DNA of 64,000 nt. It comes from Bacillota bacterium. GTDB taxonomy: Bacteria > Bacillota > Desulfotomaculia > Desulfotomaculales > Ammonificaceae. Below, piece by piece: positions 1 through 10,196 of the stretch (position 1 is its first letter; the number at the start of each line of letters is the position of its first letter). The DNA is taken from NCBI GenBank assembly GCA_040755295.1, contig JBFMBK010000013.1, forward strand, positions 1 through 64,000, given 5' to 3'. The translations under genes and the position numbers were made by a program. Below the pieces are notes generated by a model. The model had not been told where the DNA came from. It did not search any database and worked only from the letters and a program-made list of their open reading frames with translations.

Positions 1-163
1 CGGCCGAATTCAAAACTGGGGACAGATTCTATTGCAGTTGTCGATTTTCTTCCCGGATAAGGTGAAATCTTATCTGCGTTAGGAGTGGTTGGACAAGGGC
101 AAAAGCACAAAACTATTTACAGACCCAAGGCTGCCGATGTTAATTAAAGATATTCCCTTATTT

Positions 164-269
164 AACAACTTAACCACTCAACTTTGCACTTATTAGTGGA
201 GTAGTTTAGTGGGTAAGTTGTTTGGATACCCTTACTCAACAACTTGACCACTTAACTTTGCACTTACTT
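164..269. repeat. Direct repeat pair with inverted arm upstream of the polysaccharide cluster
   Basis: Bases 164-195 and 238-269 are near-identical 32-bp copies offset by 74 bp; both begin aacaactt and contain actttgcactta. Between them, gtgggtaagttgtt (209-222) is close to the reverse complement of the start of copy 1 (aacaacttaaccac), so copy 1 can also form a hairpin. The pair ends about 30 bp before the first start codon, a plausible place for an operator or a mobile-element remnant. The first 300 bases hold no gene I can support. Confidence 0.55.
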
Positions 270-298
270 GGTACTGACTTGCAGAACGGGTGGAATGA

Positions 299-1246
<948 letters not shown>

Positions 1247-1273
1247 CGCTACGGTAAGGAAGAGAGGCCCAAA

Positions 1274-2104
1274 TTGGACAATAAGGAACCTATAACTGTG
1301 GTTATTAAACCTTCCCGCGGCTGGCTCGGGATAAACTGGCAGGAACTCTGGGAGTACCGAGAATTGCTGTATTTCTTCGTCTGGCGGGATATCAAGGTGC
1401 GTTATAAACAAACCGTGCTCGGTGCCGCGTGGGCGGTAATACAACCGTTCATGACCATGGTGGTCTTCAGCCTCTTTTTCGGCCATCTTGCAAAACTTCC
1501 TTCAGACGGGCTGCCTTATCCTATTTTCTACTACAGCGCCCTTCTGCCTTGGACATATTTTGCCAGCGCCCTTACGAGTGCAACCAATATAATAGTTGAG
1601 AACCAACGAGTTATCACCAAGGTGTATTTCCCGCGAATAATTTTACCTGTCGCGTCAGTAATGCCGGGCGTTGTTGACTTTGCTATCGCTTTTGTTATTC
1701 TTATAGGAATGATGGTATATTATCATATTACGCCGACCATGGCGGTTTTTACGGTAATACCTTTCTTGCTATTGGCTGTGGCTACGGCACTAAGTGTAGG
1801 CTTATGGTTTACAGCGATGAACGCGGTCTACCGTGATGTAAGGTATGTTGTCCCATTTCTGATTCAGTTTTGGATGTTCGTCTCTCCTGTGGTGTATTCA
1901 AGCAGCTTGATTCCCCAAAAATGGCGTATCCTTTATGGACTTAATCCGATGGCCGGCGTGATCGAAGGCTTCCGCTGGGCAGTGCTCGGCCAGGGACACC
2001 CCCCTGAACTGCTTGGAGTTTCCGTTCTAATGGTGGTATTCATACTTATTGGAGGACTTCTTTACTTTAGAAGGGTGGAAGGTACAATTGCGGACCTATT
2101 ATAA
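1274..2104 (+). CDS. wzm: Polysaccharide ABC transporter permease (Wzm/TagG type)
   Basis: A 276-residue integral membrane protein of the ABC-2 family with about six hydrophobic segments. The N-terminal cytoplasmic part contains WRDIKVRYKQTVLGAAWAV, the conserved pre-TM1 motif of Wzm/KpsM/TagG polysaccharide exporters. It pairs with the ATPase encoded directly downstream to move a finished lipid-linked glycan across the cytoplasmic membrane. Translation appears to start at TTG with a purine-rich site (ggaagagagg) upstream. Presence of this exporter implies ABC-dependent rather than Wzx/Wzy assembly; I see no Wzy polymerase in the window. Confidence 0.88.
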   Translation: MDNKEPITVVIKPSRGWLGINWQELWEYRELLYFFVWRDIKVRYKQTVLGAAWAVIQPFMTMVVFSLFFGHLAKLPSDGLPYPIFYYSALLPWTYFASALTSATNIIVENQRVITKVYFPRIILPVASVMPGVVDFAIAFVILIGMMVYYHITPTMAVFTVIPFLLLAVATALSVGLWFTAMNAVYRDVRYVVPFLIQFWMFVSPVVYSSSLIPQKWRILYGLNPMAGVIEGFRWAVLGQGHPPELLGVSVLMVVFILIGGLLYFRRVEGTIADLL

Positions 2105-2178
2105 GGCCGACGCAATGTACAAAGTAGCGCTTTGAAATACGTCACATGACCGTTGGGATTTGGGGGTTAAGCATATTA

Positions 2179-3495
2179 ATGAATGGAATCTCTATCAGGG
2201 TAGAGAATCTTGGTAAACAGTATCGGATAAAACCACAAGAACGTTATCATGCGTTAAGGGACGTCTTAACGCAGAATCTAAGTGCTCCATATCGTATGTT
2301 GGTGTCGGCGTTAAGTGGAAAAACATCTGCCAAAGCCGAATCTCCTCGAGCAATTTGGGCATTAAAAGACATTTCTTTTCGAGTAAGACCCGGAGAGGTT
2401 CTTGGGATTATAGGACGTAATGGTGCTGGGAAAAGCACTCTTTTAAAAATTTTATCCCGGATAACCCAACCAACCGAAGGTTTTGCTGAAATCCATGGCC
2501 GGGTAGGTTCTCTACTTGAAGTAGGAACAGGCTTTCACCCTGAACTAACAGGCCGTGAGAATATTTATTTAAATGGCGCTATTCTGGGTATGAGAAAACG
2601 TGAGATAAAACATAAGTTTGACGAGATAGTAGCTTTTTCTGAAATTGATAAGTTTATTGATACACCGGTGAAGTTTTATTCCAGTGGTATGTATGTAAGA
2701 CTGGCTTTTGCCGTTGCGGCTCATTTAGAACCAGAAATTCTCTTGGTTGATGAGGTTCTTGCGGTTGGAGACGCCTCTTTTCAAAAAAGGTGTATAGGTA
2801 AAATGAAAGAAGTTTCAGAGGGAGGCCGCACGGTACTTTTTGTAAGCCATAACATGCCGGCGGTAAACCGTCTTTGTGAACGAACTCTACTGATTGACCA
2901 CGGTCAGATTATTCGCGATGGGCCAACAGCTGAGATAACAAGTTATTATCTTATGTCGGACCTTGGTACAAGCGCCCAGCGCCAATGGAAGGATGTTCAA
3001 AAAGCTCCGGGGGACCACATGGCAAAGCTTCGTTCTGTACGGATTTGTAACGCTGAAGGAGAAACTCAAGAATCAGTAGATATACGTCAACCGGTTGGAA
3101 TTGAAATGGAATATTGGGTCCTTGACGATTCTCGCGTATTAACCCCCAATATTCATGTGTTTGATTCTCAAGGCACTTATGTTTTTGTTTCGAACGATTC
3201 GTATGACCCTGTCTGGGGTACTCAAGCACGACAAGCAGGTATCTGGAAAAGCACATGCTGGATTCCCGGAAACTTGCTTTCCGAAGGGACATATATAGTC
3301 GGAGTCGCTGTTTCTACGTTGGACCCGGTACAAGTTCACTTCTTCGAACGAGACGCTGTTTCGTTTCAAGTTATTGATAGTCTTGACGGAGATACTGCCA
3401 GGGGAAGATACACGAGACGGATACCCGGCGTGATTCGACCTTTACTCAAGTGGACTGCACAATACCAGTCATCAATCAGCTCTACCGAACCTTGA
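2179..3495 (+). CDS. wzt: Polysaccharide ABC transporter ATPase with C-terminal cargo domain (Wzt)
   Basis: An ABC ATPase of about 438 residues: Walker A GRNGAGKS (79-86), signature [10 protein letters not shown], and Walker [13 protein letters not shown]. About 170 residues follow the nucleotide-binding domain, as in Wzt proteins whose C-terminal beta-sandwich binds the non-reducing end of the glycan. In the E. coli O8/O9a systems that domain recognises a terminal methyl or methyl-phosphate cap, and this cluster carries several methyltransferases. The ATG at 2179 is preferred because gggggtt lies upstream and [10 protein letters not shown] aligns with the family start; an ATG at 2146 is in frame but lacks a ribosome site. 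The gene is AT-richer than fcl. Confidence 0.87.
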   Translation: MNGISIRVENLGKQYRIKPQERYHALRDVLTQNLSAPYRMLVSALSGKTSAKAESPRAIWALKDISFRVRPGEVLGIIGRNGAGKSTLLKILSRITQPTEGFAEIHGRVGSLLEVGTGFHPELTGRENIYLNGAILGMRKREIKHKFDEIVAFSEIDKFIDTPVKFYSSGMYVRLAFAVAAHLEPEILLVDEVLAVGDASFQKRCIGKMKEVSEGGRTVLFVSHNMPAVNRLCERTLLIDHGQIIRDGPTAEITSYYLMSDLGTSAQRQWKDVQKAPGDHMAKLRSVRICNAEGETQESVDIRQPVGIEMEYWVLDDSRVLTPNIHVFDSQGTYVFVSNDSYDPVWGTQARQAGIWKSTCWIPGNLLSEGTYIVGVAVSTLDPVQVHFFERDAVSFQVIDSLDGDTARGRYTRRIPGVIRPLLKWTAQYQSSISSTEP

Positions 3496-3510
3496 AAGGA
3501 GTAAATCATA

Positions 3511-4281
3511 ATGAAGGTAGTCATCCTCGCTGGAGGTTTCGGTACACGCCTCTCCGAAGAAACGACGGTCAAACCTAAACCGATGGTTGAAATCGGTGGG
3601 AAACCGATTCTTTGGCATATCATGAAAATATATTCGTTTTACGGCTTTAATGAGTTCATTATTTGTTTAGGCTATAAAGGATATGTTATTAAAGAATACT
3701 TTTCTAATTACTTCTTACATATGAGTGATGTTACCTTCGATCTGAAAAATAATTCTATGGACGTTCACAGCAACCACGTTGAACCGTGGAAAGTCACACT
3801 AGTTGATACGGGCATAGAGACTTTAACAGGCGGACGTGTGAAGCGTGTCCAGCAGTACATCGGTAGTGAAACTTTTATGTTAACTTACGGGGATGGGTTA
3901 GCTGATATAAATATCAAAAAGTTGGTTGAATGTCATCAATTGAACAAACAATTAGCAACGATAACCGCTGTAAGACCTGCGGGGCGCTTTGGAGCTTTGG
4001 TCCTTGAAGATAGAGGCCAAGTCCAGTCTTTCGTTGAAAAACCTTCTGGAGACCGTTCTTGGATTAACGGCGGTTTTTTTGTGCTTGAACCGGAGGTTCT
4101 TCAATACCTAAAAGATGATAAAACCAGTTTTGAACGGGAACCGTTGGAAGCTCTCGTTCAAGACAAACAACTTATGGCTTATAAACATACAGGTTTTTGG
4201 CAACCTATGGACACCTTGCGCGATAAGAATACGTTGGAAGATTTGTGGAATTCAGGAAGCGCCCCATGGAAGGTGTGGTAG
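3511..4281 (+). CDS. rfbF: Glucose-1-phosphate cytidylyltransferase
   Basis: 256 residues. The N-terminal LAGGFGTRLSEETTVKPKPM is the nucleotidyltransferase signature, and the RfbF-specific segments (KPILWHIMKIYS, GFWQPMDTLRDKNTLE) are present. It converts CTP and glucose-1-phosphate to CDP-glucose, the entry to CDP-linked 6-deoxy and 3,6-dideoxy sugars. A strong aaaggag site precedes the ATG. The stop codon is 1 nt from the TTG start of the next enzyme in the pathway, so the two are probably translationally coupled. Confidence 0.93.
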   Translation: MKVVILAGGFGTRLSEETTVKPKPMVEIGGKPILWHIMKIYSFYGFNEFIICLGYKGYVIKEYFSNYFLHMSDVTFDLKNNSMDVHSNHVEPWKVTLVDTGIETLTGGRVKRVQQYIGSETFMLTYGDGLADINIKKLVECHQLNKQLATITAVRPAGRFGALVLEDRGQVQSFVEKPSGDRSWINGGFFVLEPEVLQYLKDDKTSFEREPLEALVQDKQLMAYKHTGFWQPMDTLRDKNTLEDLWNSGSAPWKVW

Positions 4282-4282
4282 T

Positions 4283-5371
4283 TTGACACATTCAATGTTT
4301 AATGGCGTTTATAAAGATCGCACTGTATTAGTAACAGGTCACACAGGTTTCAAGGGATCCTGGATGGTGCTATGGCTAAGTTTATTAGGTACAAAAGTTA
4401 TTGGTTACGCCTTAGATCCTCCCACCGAACCCAGCTTATTCAATTGCCTTAATCTGAAAGATAGAATTGTTGCTATAAAAGGTGACATTTGTAATTACAA
4501 TCATTTAAAAAATATACTCGAAGAATATCGTCCTGAGATTGTCTTTCACCTAGCAGCTCAATCTTTAGTAAGATGTTCTTATTTAAATCCAGTTGATACT
4601 TTTACAATAAATGTAATGGGTACAGTACATTTACTTGAAGCAGTAAGACAAGTTGAGGGAGTTAAAGCTTTGGTCAACGTGACCAGCGACAAGTGCTATG
4701 AGAATAAGAATTGGATTTGGGGATATCGGGAAAGTGATCGACTGAGCGGCTCAGACCCATATAGTTGCAGTAAATCATGTGCCGAATTGGTTACAAAGGC
4801 TTATATAGACTCCTTCTTCGATCAAGGGAAACTCGGGTTATCTCTCGCTTCCGTCAGGGCAGGAAACGTTATCGGCGGCGGCGATTGGTCTGAAGATCGG
4901 CTTATACCCGACTGTATTAAGGCTTTCTCCCAAAACAAGCAAGTTGTTATTCGATACCCAAATGCCGTTCGTCCCTGGCAACATGTTTTAGAGCCATTGT
5001 ACGGTTATATGCTGTTAGCGCAACGGCTTCTCCAAGATGGGCCGCAATTTATGGAGGCATGGAACTTCGGCCCCGATAATAATGCTGCGCAGCCCGTTAG
5101 GTCTATTGTAGAACAAATAGTTGAGATCTGGGGGGAAGGCGCCTCCTGGACCACCTCGGCGGACGAACATCCACCCGAAGCCAACTGTTTAAAACTCGAC
5201 TGCGGTAAGGCAAAAGCAAGATTAGGCTGGTCTCCGCAATGGGACTTACCGTTTGCATTGAGACAAACCGTTGAATGGTATAAGGCTTATTACAGGAATA
5301 AAGACGTTTTTAATCTTACCGTTTCCCAGATTAAGAGCTACGAGGACCATCTTCTTCAGGAAGGACGCTAA
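4283..5371 (+). CDS. rfbG: CDP-glucose 4,6-dehydratase
   Basis: 362 residues from the TTG at 4283, chosen because ggaaggtg ends 6 nt before it; the ATG at 4295 sits too far from that site. The NAD-binding loop GHTGFKG (19-25), the TSDKCYEN segment (134-141) and Tyr160-x3-Lys164 identify an extended SDR of the RfbG family, which dehydrates CDP-glucose to CDP-4-keto-6-deoxy-D-glucose. Its partner rfbF is immediately upstream. No rfbH-type 3-dehydrase is seen downstream; instead a C-methyltransferase follows, pointing to a branched rather than a dideoxy product. Confidence 0.92.
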   Translation: MTHSMFNGVYKDRTVLVTGHTGFKGSWMVLWLSLLGTKVIGYALDPPTEPSLFNCLNLKDRIVAIKGDICNYNHLKNILEEYRPEIVFHLAAQSLVRCSYLNPVDTFTINVMGTVHLLEAVRQVEGVKALVNVTSDKCYENKNWIWGYRESDRLSGSDPYSCSKSCAELVTKAYIDSFFDQGKLGLSLASVRAGNVIGGGDWSEDRLIPDCIKAFSQNKQVVIRYPNAVRPWQHVLEPLYGYMLLAQRLLQDGPQFMEAWNFGPDNNAAQPVRSIVEQIVEIWGEGASWTTSADEHPPEANCLKLDCGKAKARLGWSPQWDLPFALRQTVEWYKAYYRNKDVFNLTVSQIKSYEDHLLQEGR

Positions 5372-5377
5372 TCTCTC

Positions 5378-6601
5378 ATGAACTGTAGGTTTTGTCACCA
5401 CAAACTTAGACATTCATTTTTATCTCTCGGTTCTTCTCCTTTGGCCAACTCCTTCCTGTCGGAAGAACAGTTGCACCGGATGGAGCCATTTTACCCTTTG
5501 GATGTCTACGTATGCGAAAACTGTTTTTTAGTGCAGCTTAATGAATTCGAAAGCCCTGAAAATATATTCAGCGACTATGCATACTTTTCTTCCTTTTCAG
5601 AAAGCTGGCTAAAACATACTGAAGAGTATGTTTTGAAAATGACGGCGGCTTACGATATCAACCACCGGTCTCATGTTATCGAAATCGCCAGCAACGACGG
5701 TTATTTGCTTCAATACTTTGTAAATAAGGACATCCCCGTATTAGGGATAGAACCTGCGCAAAATGTTGCAGCGGTAGCGCAGCAGAAAGGGATTCCCACG
5801 GAAACGGATTTCTTTGGCTTACAAACGGCTGAACGGTTGGCATCGGAAGGAAAATATGCGGACCTCCTGATAGGGAATAACGTCTTAGCCCATGTTCCGA
5901 AACTGAATGACTTTATTGCAGGGTTAAAGGTTATTTTAAAACCACATGGCGTTATTACCATGGAATTTTCTCATCTTTTGAAACTTATTGAGGATGTCCA
6001 GTTCGATACCATCTACCATGAGCATTTTTCTTATTTTTCTTTCCTGACGATATCCAATATATTCGCTTCCCATGGTCTTTCCATCTTCGATGTTGAGGAA
6101 TTGTCCACTCACGGCGGTTCTTTGAGAATTTACGCCAAACATCAGGAAGACCAATCCAAAGAAGTCTCCGGCCGGGTGCAGCATTTAAAAGAATACGAAA
6201 ACCAACTCGGTTTTTCAAATATTGATTATTACCTTGCATTTTCCGATAAGGTAAAAGCCGTAAAGCGCCATATAGTAAGTTCTCTTATTAAGTTTAAAGA
6301 AGAAGGCAGGACAATTGTAGGCTACGGCGCCCCGGCCAAAGGTAATACCCTTCTTAATTACTGTGGAATTAGAACTGATTTTATTGATTATACGGTAGAC
6401 AGAAATCCTTATAAACAAGGGCGTTTTCTTCCCGGAAGTCATATACCTATTGAATCCCCCGATAAAATAAAGCTAACGAAACCGGATTATGTTATCATCC
6501 TGCCCTGGAATTTAAAAAATGAAATCATGGAACAAATCAGTTACATTCGCGAATGGAACGGCAAGTTTATAATTCCGATTCCTCAGGTACAGGTGATCTA
6601 A
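5378..6601 (+). CDS. Zinc-binding NDP-sugar C-methyltransferase
   Basis: 407 residues in the three-part layout of TylC3-type sugar C-methyltransferases. There is an N-terminal zinc knuckle (Cys3-x2-Cys6 and Cys46-x2-Cys49), a class I SAM-binding domain with IEIASNDGYL at 101-110, the HEHFSYFSF segment typical of this family, and a C-terminal Rossmann-like domain with GYGAPAKGNTLLNY. Family members methylate carbon 3 of a 4-keto-6-deoxy nucleotide sugar. Placed directly after rfbFG, it would give CDP-3-C-methyl-4-keto-6-deoxyglucose (inference). It starts 6 nt after rfbG stops. Confidence 0.85.
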   Translation: MNCRFCHHKLRHSFLSLGSSPLANSFLSEEQLHRMEPFYPLDVYVCENCFLVQLNEFESPENIFSDYAYFSSFSESWLKHTEEYVLKMTAAYDINHRSHVIEIASNDGYLLQYFVNKDIPVLGIEPAQNVAAVAQQKGIPTETDFFGLQTAERLASEGKYADLLIGNNVLAHVPKLNDFIAGLKVILKPHGVITMEFSHLLKLIEDVQFDTIYHEHFSYFSFLTISNIFASHGLSIFDVEELSTHGGSLRIYAKHQEDQSKEVSGRVQHLKEYENQLGFSNIDYYLAFSDKVKAVKRHIVSSLIKFKEEGRTIVGYGAPAKGNTLLNYCGIRTDFIDYTVDRNPYKQGRFLPGSHIPIESPDKIKLTKPDYVIILPWNLKNEIMEQISYIREWNGKFIIPIPQVQVI

Positions 6602-6603
6602 AA

Positions 6604-7143
6604 ATGCGATTTAAGGAGACTCCTTTAAAAGGAGCTTATATAGTTGAATTAGAACCAATAAGAGATGAACGCGGGTTCTTTGCCCGAAGCTTTTGTCAAA
6701 AAGAGTTCAGTGAACATGGGTTAAACAGTGAAATTGTTCAATGCAATATCTCTTCCAATAAAAGGAAGGGTACAATCCGGGGGATGCATTACCAGGAAAG
6801 CCCTCACGAAGAGATTAAAATAGTTACCTGCATTAAAGGATCGATATACGATGTGATTATTGACCTTAGGCCTGATTCTCCGACCTATTGCAAATGGTTT
6901 GCGTCCGAATTAAGCGCAACAGATTTTAAGATGCTTTATGTCCCTAAAGGGTTTGCGCATGGTTTTCAAACCTTAGAAGATGATAGTATCGTCTTTTATC
7001 AAATGTCGGAATTATATCATCCGGAATGCGCGAGAGGTGTGAGATGGGATGATCCGGCGTTCAAAATCGACTGGGCGACATCGGTTCGCGTTATTTCAGA
7101 TAAGGACAAGCATTATCCGGACTTTACTGGAGGCATTGCTTAA
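6604..7143 (+). CDS. RmlC-like NDP-4-keto-6-deoxysugar 3,5- or 5-epimerase
   Basis: About 179 residues, a cupin of the dTDP-4-dehydrorhamnose 3,5-epimerase family. It has RGMHYQ with the catalytic-base histidine at 62, LRPDSPTYCKW, and YVPKGFAHGFQTLEDD. The ATG at 6604 is used because aggtga lies 7 nt before it, 2 nt after the upstream stop. Because the neighbouring pathway is CDP-linked and C-methylated, the substrate is probably that branched ketosugar rather than the dTDP-rhamnose intermediate. The stop codon overlaps the next start in TAATG. Confidence 0.82.
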   Translation: MRFKETPLKGAYIVELEPIRDERGFFARSFCQKEFSEHGLNSEIVQCNISSNKRKGTIRGMHYQESPHEEIKIVTCIKGSIYDVIIDLRPDSPTYCKWFASELSATDFKMLYVPKGFAHGFQTLEDDSIVFYQMSELYHPECARGVRWDDPAFKIDWATSVRVISDKDKHYPDFTGGIA

Positions 7144-8171
7144 TGAAGCTTCAAATACCCGTCCTAATTGCCGGCATAGGAGGCGCTTCCTTAGGCACGG
7201 AAATTTTTAAATGTCTTAGAGATACCGCATCATATTCAATTTATGGATGCGATATCTCTCAATATGCTTATGGCCATTATCAGGAAGGGTTCACCGAAAC
7301 ATTCCGGGTGAATCGATATAAATACGTAGAATCAATACGTGAAATCTGCACCAATAATGGCATACAAGCCATCGTCCCCGGAGGAGAAGAGCCATTAACC
7401 TTACTTGGACCGTGTGCAAGGAGCTTTGCGGATATAGGCGTCGCAATTGCAGCAAACTCGCCTGAGGTGATTGCCACCTGCTCAAATAAAGGAAGCCTGT
7501 TTAAGAGGTTAAAGGAGCTTAACATACCAACTCCCGAGACTTTTACAGTTCGAGATATTAGTGAAGTTAAAGACATCTCTTATCCTTGCGTAATTAAACC
7601 TGTCACTGAAACAGGCGGCAGCTCTTTCGTGTTCCTTGTTTCGGATAGAGATGAGATAAAACTGTATATAAGCTACCTTCTTAAAAACCGTGGCGTCGCA
7701 TTAATCCAAGAATACATCCCGCTGGACGAAGGGGAATTCACCATAGGAGTCCTTTCACTGCCAAATGGCCGCTTAGTCGGCTCCATAGCGATGCAACGGT
7801 TGTTTAACACTAAACTATCGGTTTCCGCAAAAACAAATACAGGGTTGATATCAAGTGGATACAGCCAGGGTTTAATCGATGATTTCCTTGCAGTGCGAGT
7901 ACAGGCTGAGCGGATTGCAGCAGCAATCAATAGTGCCGGGCCTCTGAACATTCAAGGACGTGTCCGGAATGGAACCTTACTGCCATTTGAAATCAACCCC
8001 AGGTTCTCTGCGTCTACATATCTACGATCCATGGCGGGATTAAACGAAATCGACACCTATTTGCGATACATACTTCTCGGGGACGAACCGGTGTTCCCTG
8101 CAGTTAAATTCGGATATTATTTGCGCAGCTTGCAAGAAACTTTTGTCGGCAAGGAAGAGGTGAAGCAATGA
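7143..8171 (+). CDS. ATP-grasp ligase of the sugar-modification pathway
   Basis: 342 residues. An N-terminal Rossmann-like pre-ATP-grasp part (IAGIGGASLGTEIF) precedes a CarB/PylC-like ATP-grasp domain. Visible in it are CVIKPVTETGGSSFV (ATP-binding lysine and glycine loop), the IQEYIPLDEGEFTIG strand and the metal-binding EINPRFSAS. Such enzymes make amide or carboxylate-amine bonds through an acyl phosphate. Between an epimerase and an SDR it may attach an amino acid or other carboxylate to an aminosugar, but the substrate cannot be read from the sequence. It is coupled on both sides (TAATG and ATGA overlaps). Confidence 0.75.
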   Translation: MKLQIPVLIAGIGGASLGTEIFKCLRDTASYSIYGCDISQYAYGHYQEGFTETFRVNRYKYVESIREICTNNGIQAIVPGGEEPLTLLGPCARSFADIGVAIAANSPEVIATCSNKGSLFKRLKELNIPTPETFTVRDISEVKDISYPCVIKPVTETGGSSFVFLVSDRDEIKLYISYLLKNRGVALIQEYIPLDEGEFTIGVLSLPNGRLVGSIAMQRLFNTKLSVSAKTNTGLISSGYSQGLIDDFLAVRVQAERIAAAINSAGPLNIQGRVRNGTLLPFEINPRFSASTYLRSMAGLNEIDTYLRYILLGDEPVFPAVKFGYYLRSLQETFVGKEEVKQ

Positions 8172-9412
8172 CCCGCTGGATCACGGATTATATCGGCACC
8201 TCGGCGTTTAATGAGGCTACTGCGCAGCCTGATATACATCTCTTAGATGTCCGTGACCTTGTCGATAAAAGCGGCAACGAACCAAGTGCAATAAATTCTA
8301 AGATTGATGAGGCGTTATCGCATCTGCTGCAAGGGCAGAAAGTGGTCATCTGCTGTGACTACGGCGTATCGCGAAGCAATGCAATAGCTGCCGGGGTTAT
8401 AGCCAGATATGACCAAATAGGTTTAAATCAAGCTGTTCGACAGGTTTTAAAGACAACGGGAGAAAACTCAATAAAGATTGAGGTATTGTCGGCCGTTCGT
8501 CAAGCTCTTGAGTCGGAAACGAAAAAATACTCACCGACATCATTGGCTGGAACCCCAAAACGGCTGTTAATAACTGGATCATCAGGTTTCCTCGGCACAA
8601 CTCTTGCAGCTCACCTGGATAATTTAGAAACTTTCAGACCGACACGCAGTGAAATTAATCTAATGTCTGATGTGGTTAAGTTGGATCTTTTGGTGAAGGA
8701 GAAGAACATCGATACCGTAATACATCTGGCAAACCCAAGGGTCTACTCAACCAATGAGTCTATGGGGCAAGCGTTAATCATGCTCAAAAACGTTCTCGAT
8801 GTTTGTAGTGAAAATCAGCTGTGGCTGATATTTCTCAGCGGCTGGGAGATTTATTCCGGTTACAAAACAGAGGAACTAAGAGCAAATGAAGCCCTTCCCC
8901 CACATCCCGGAAGCACTTATGGTCAAACCAAGTTTTTATGCGAAACCTTAATTGACCTTTTTCATCGGAACAACGGATTGCGTTATACGATTCTGCGTTC
9001 CAGTCCGGTTTACGGCACCGAAAGTGATCGGCCCAGGTTTATTTGGAATTTCTTAAATAAGGCATTACGGAATGAGGAAATTGTAACCCATAAGTATTTA
9101 AACGGTTTTCCCAAACTCGATTTACTTCATGTCAGTGATCTATGCAGGTCTGTTGCGCAGGTTATTAAGCTTGGCGCACAGGGGACCTTCAACCTTGGAA
9201 CAGGTGTTGGGACCAGCACTGCCGAAGTTGCACGATATATAATCGAGTTGTGTGGTTCCCATAGTAAGCTTCAACATATTAAGGTTGATAATTACGCCAG
9301 TAATATAGTCATGGATAATAGTCGCGCAAGGTCCACACTTGGCTGGGAACCGATAATTGATTTCCCCAGTGGATTAAAAATGCTTGTGGAGGAAAAATGC
9401 CATGCCCGATAA
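8168..9412 (+). CDS. Fusion: cysteine phosphatase-like domain plus NAD-dependent epimerase/dehydratase
   Basis: 414 residues with two parts. Residues 1 to about 115 look like a small dual-specificity or tyrosine-phosphatase fold: VVICCDYGVSRS at 59-70 contains the Cys63-x5-Arg69-Ser70 P-loop, with acidic residues Asp27/Asp30 upstream as possible general acid. Residues about 131-414 are an extended SDR: GSSGFLG (137-143), an SGWEIYS segment (224-230) and Tyr251-x3-Lys255. A plausible job is ketoreduction of the CDP-linked sugar, with the front domain removing phosphate from a sugar or protein, or only binding it. The ATGA overlap couples it to the ATP-grasp gene. I do not know a described fusion of this type. 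Confidence 0.72.
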   Translation: MTRWITDYIGTSAFNEATAQPDIHLLDVRDLVDKSGNEPSAINSKIDEALSHLLQGQKVVICCDYGVSRSNAIAAGVIARYDQIGLNQAVRQVLKTTGENSIKIEVLSAVRQALESETKKYSPTSLAGTPKRLLITGSSGFLGTTLAAHLDNLETFRPTRSEINLMSDVVKLDLLVKEKNIDTVIHLANPRVYSTNESMGQALIMLKNVLDVCSENQLWLIFLSGWEIYSGYKTEELRANEALPPHPGSTYGQTKFLCETLIDLFHRNNGLRYTILRSSPVYGTESDRPRFIWNFLNKALRNEEIVTHKYLNGFPKLDLLHVSDLCRSVAQVIKLGAQGTFNLGTGVGTSTAEVARYIIELCGSHSKLQHIKVDNYASNIVMDNSRARSTLGWEPIIDFPSGLKMLVEEKCHAR

Positions 9413-10178
9413 ACCTAATGAACAGTTTTCAATGCTCGACCCATTAAACCAAACAAGGCAAGATCATGACTTTGTTAATGGGATGGATGAATACTTCCAA
9501 AACAGTCTTGGTACCAATATCGACAAGCTAAGGCATTTCGCCAAGTATGTTCCCCGGCAGACAATAAGCCTGTTTCTCGCTAAGCATGCTTTGTTTCAAC
9601 AGGTGCTTGGTATTCACGGACATATCATAGAATGCGGCGTATTCCTCGGCGGGGGGTTAATGACTTGGGCTCAGCTCAGCGCGATATATGAACCATATAA
9701 CCATATCCGCCGCGTGATAGGATTCGATACGTTTACCGGTTTCGTTGAGATCGACGATAAGGATAAAGGCAAGAAAAACCTAACCTACACCGTTGAAGGT
9801 GGGCTAACTACTAATGCGTATGACGACTTGCAAGAAGCCGTCCGGTTATACGACCTTAACAGACCCATAGGGCACATCCCACGCGTTGAATTGGTAATTG
9901 GAGATGCATGTCAAACAATACCCGATTATGTCCAAGAGAACCCTCACTTGGTTATCGCCATGATCTATCTAGATTTTGATTTGTACACGCCGACAAAAGC
10001 TGCAATCGAAACCTTTTTGCCTCGTATGCCCAAGGGAGCGGTTATTGCCTTCGATGAACTGAACCAAGCGGCCTGGCCCGGAGAGACTTTGGCTGTGCTC
10101 GAAACATTAGGTTTGTCCAAACTTCGGATTCAGCGCTTCCCCTTCACGCCGCAATTGTCTTTTGCCGTATTAGAATAA
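9402..10178 (+). CDS. TylF/MycF-family sugar O-methyltransferase
   Basis: 258 residues. The family pattern is clear: GHIIECGVFLGGGLMTWAQL (SAM motif), VIGFDTFTGF, and IYLDFDLYTPTKAAIETFLPR, the acidic metal-binding stretch of Mg-dependent TylF/MycF sugar O-methyltransferases. It probably methylates a hydroxyl of the deoxysugar made by the genes upstream, or the end of the chain. The ATG at 9402 is chosen because ggagg lies 9 nt before it; it overlaps the end of the fusion gene by 11 nt. Confidence 0.82.
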   Translation: MPDKPNEQFSMLDPLNQTRQDHDFVNGMDEYFQNSLGTNIDKLRHFAKYVPRQTISLFLAKHALFQQVLGIHGHIIECGVFLGGGLMTWAQLSAIYEPYNHIRRVIGFDTFTGFVEIDDKDKGKKNLTYTVEGGLTTNAYDDLQEAVRLYDLNRPIGHIPRVELVIGDACQTIPDYVQENPHLVIAMIYLDFDLYTPTKAAIETFLPRMPKGAVIAFDELNQAAWPGETLAVLETLGLSKLRIQRFPFTPQLSFAVLE

Positions 10179-10196
10179 AAAGGAATGATCGTCTAA

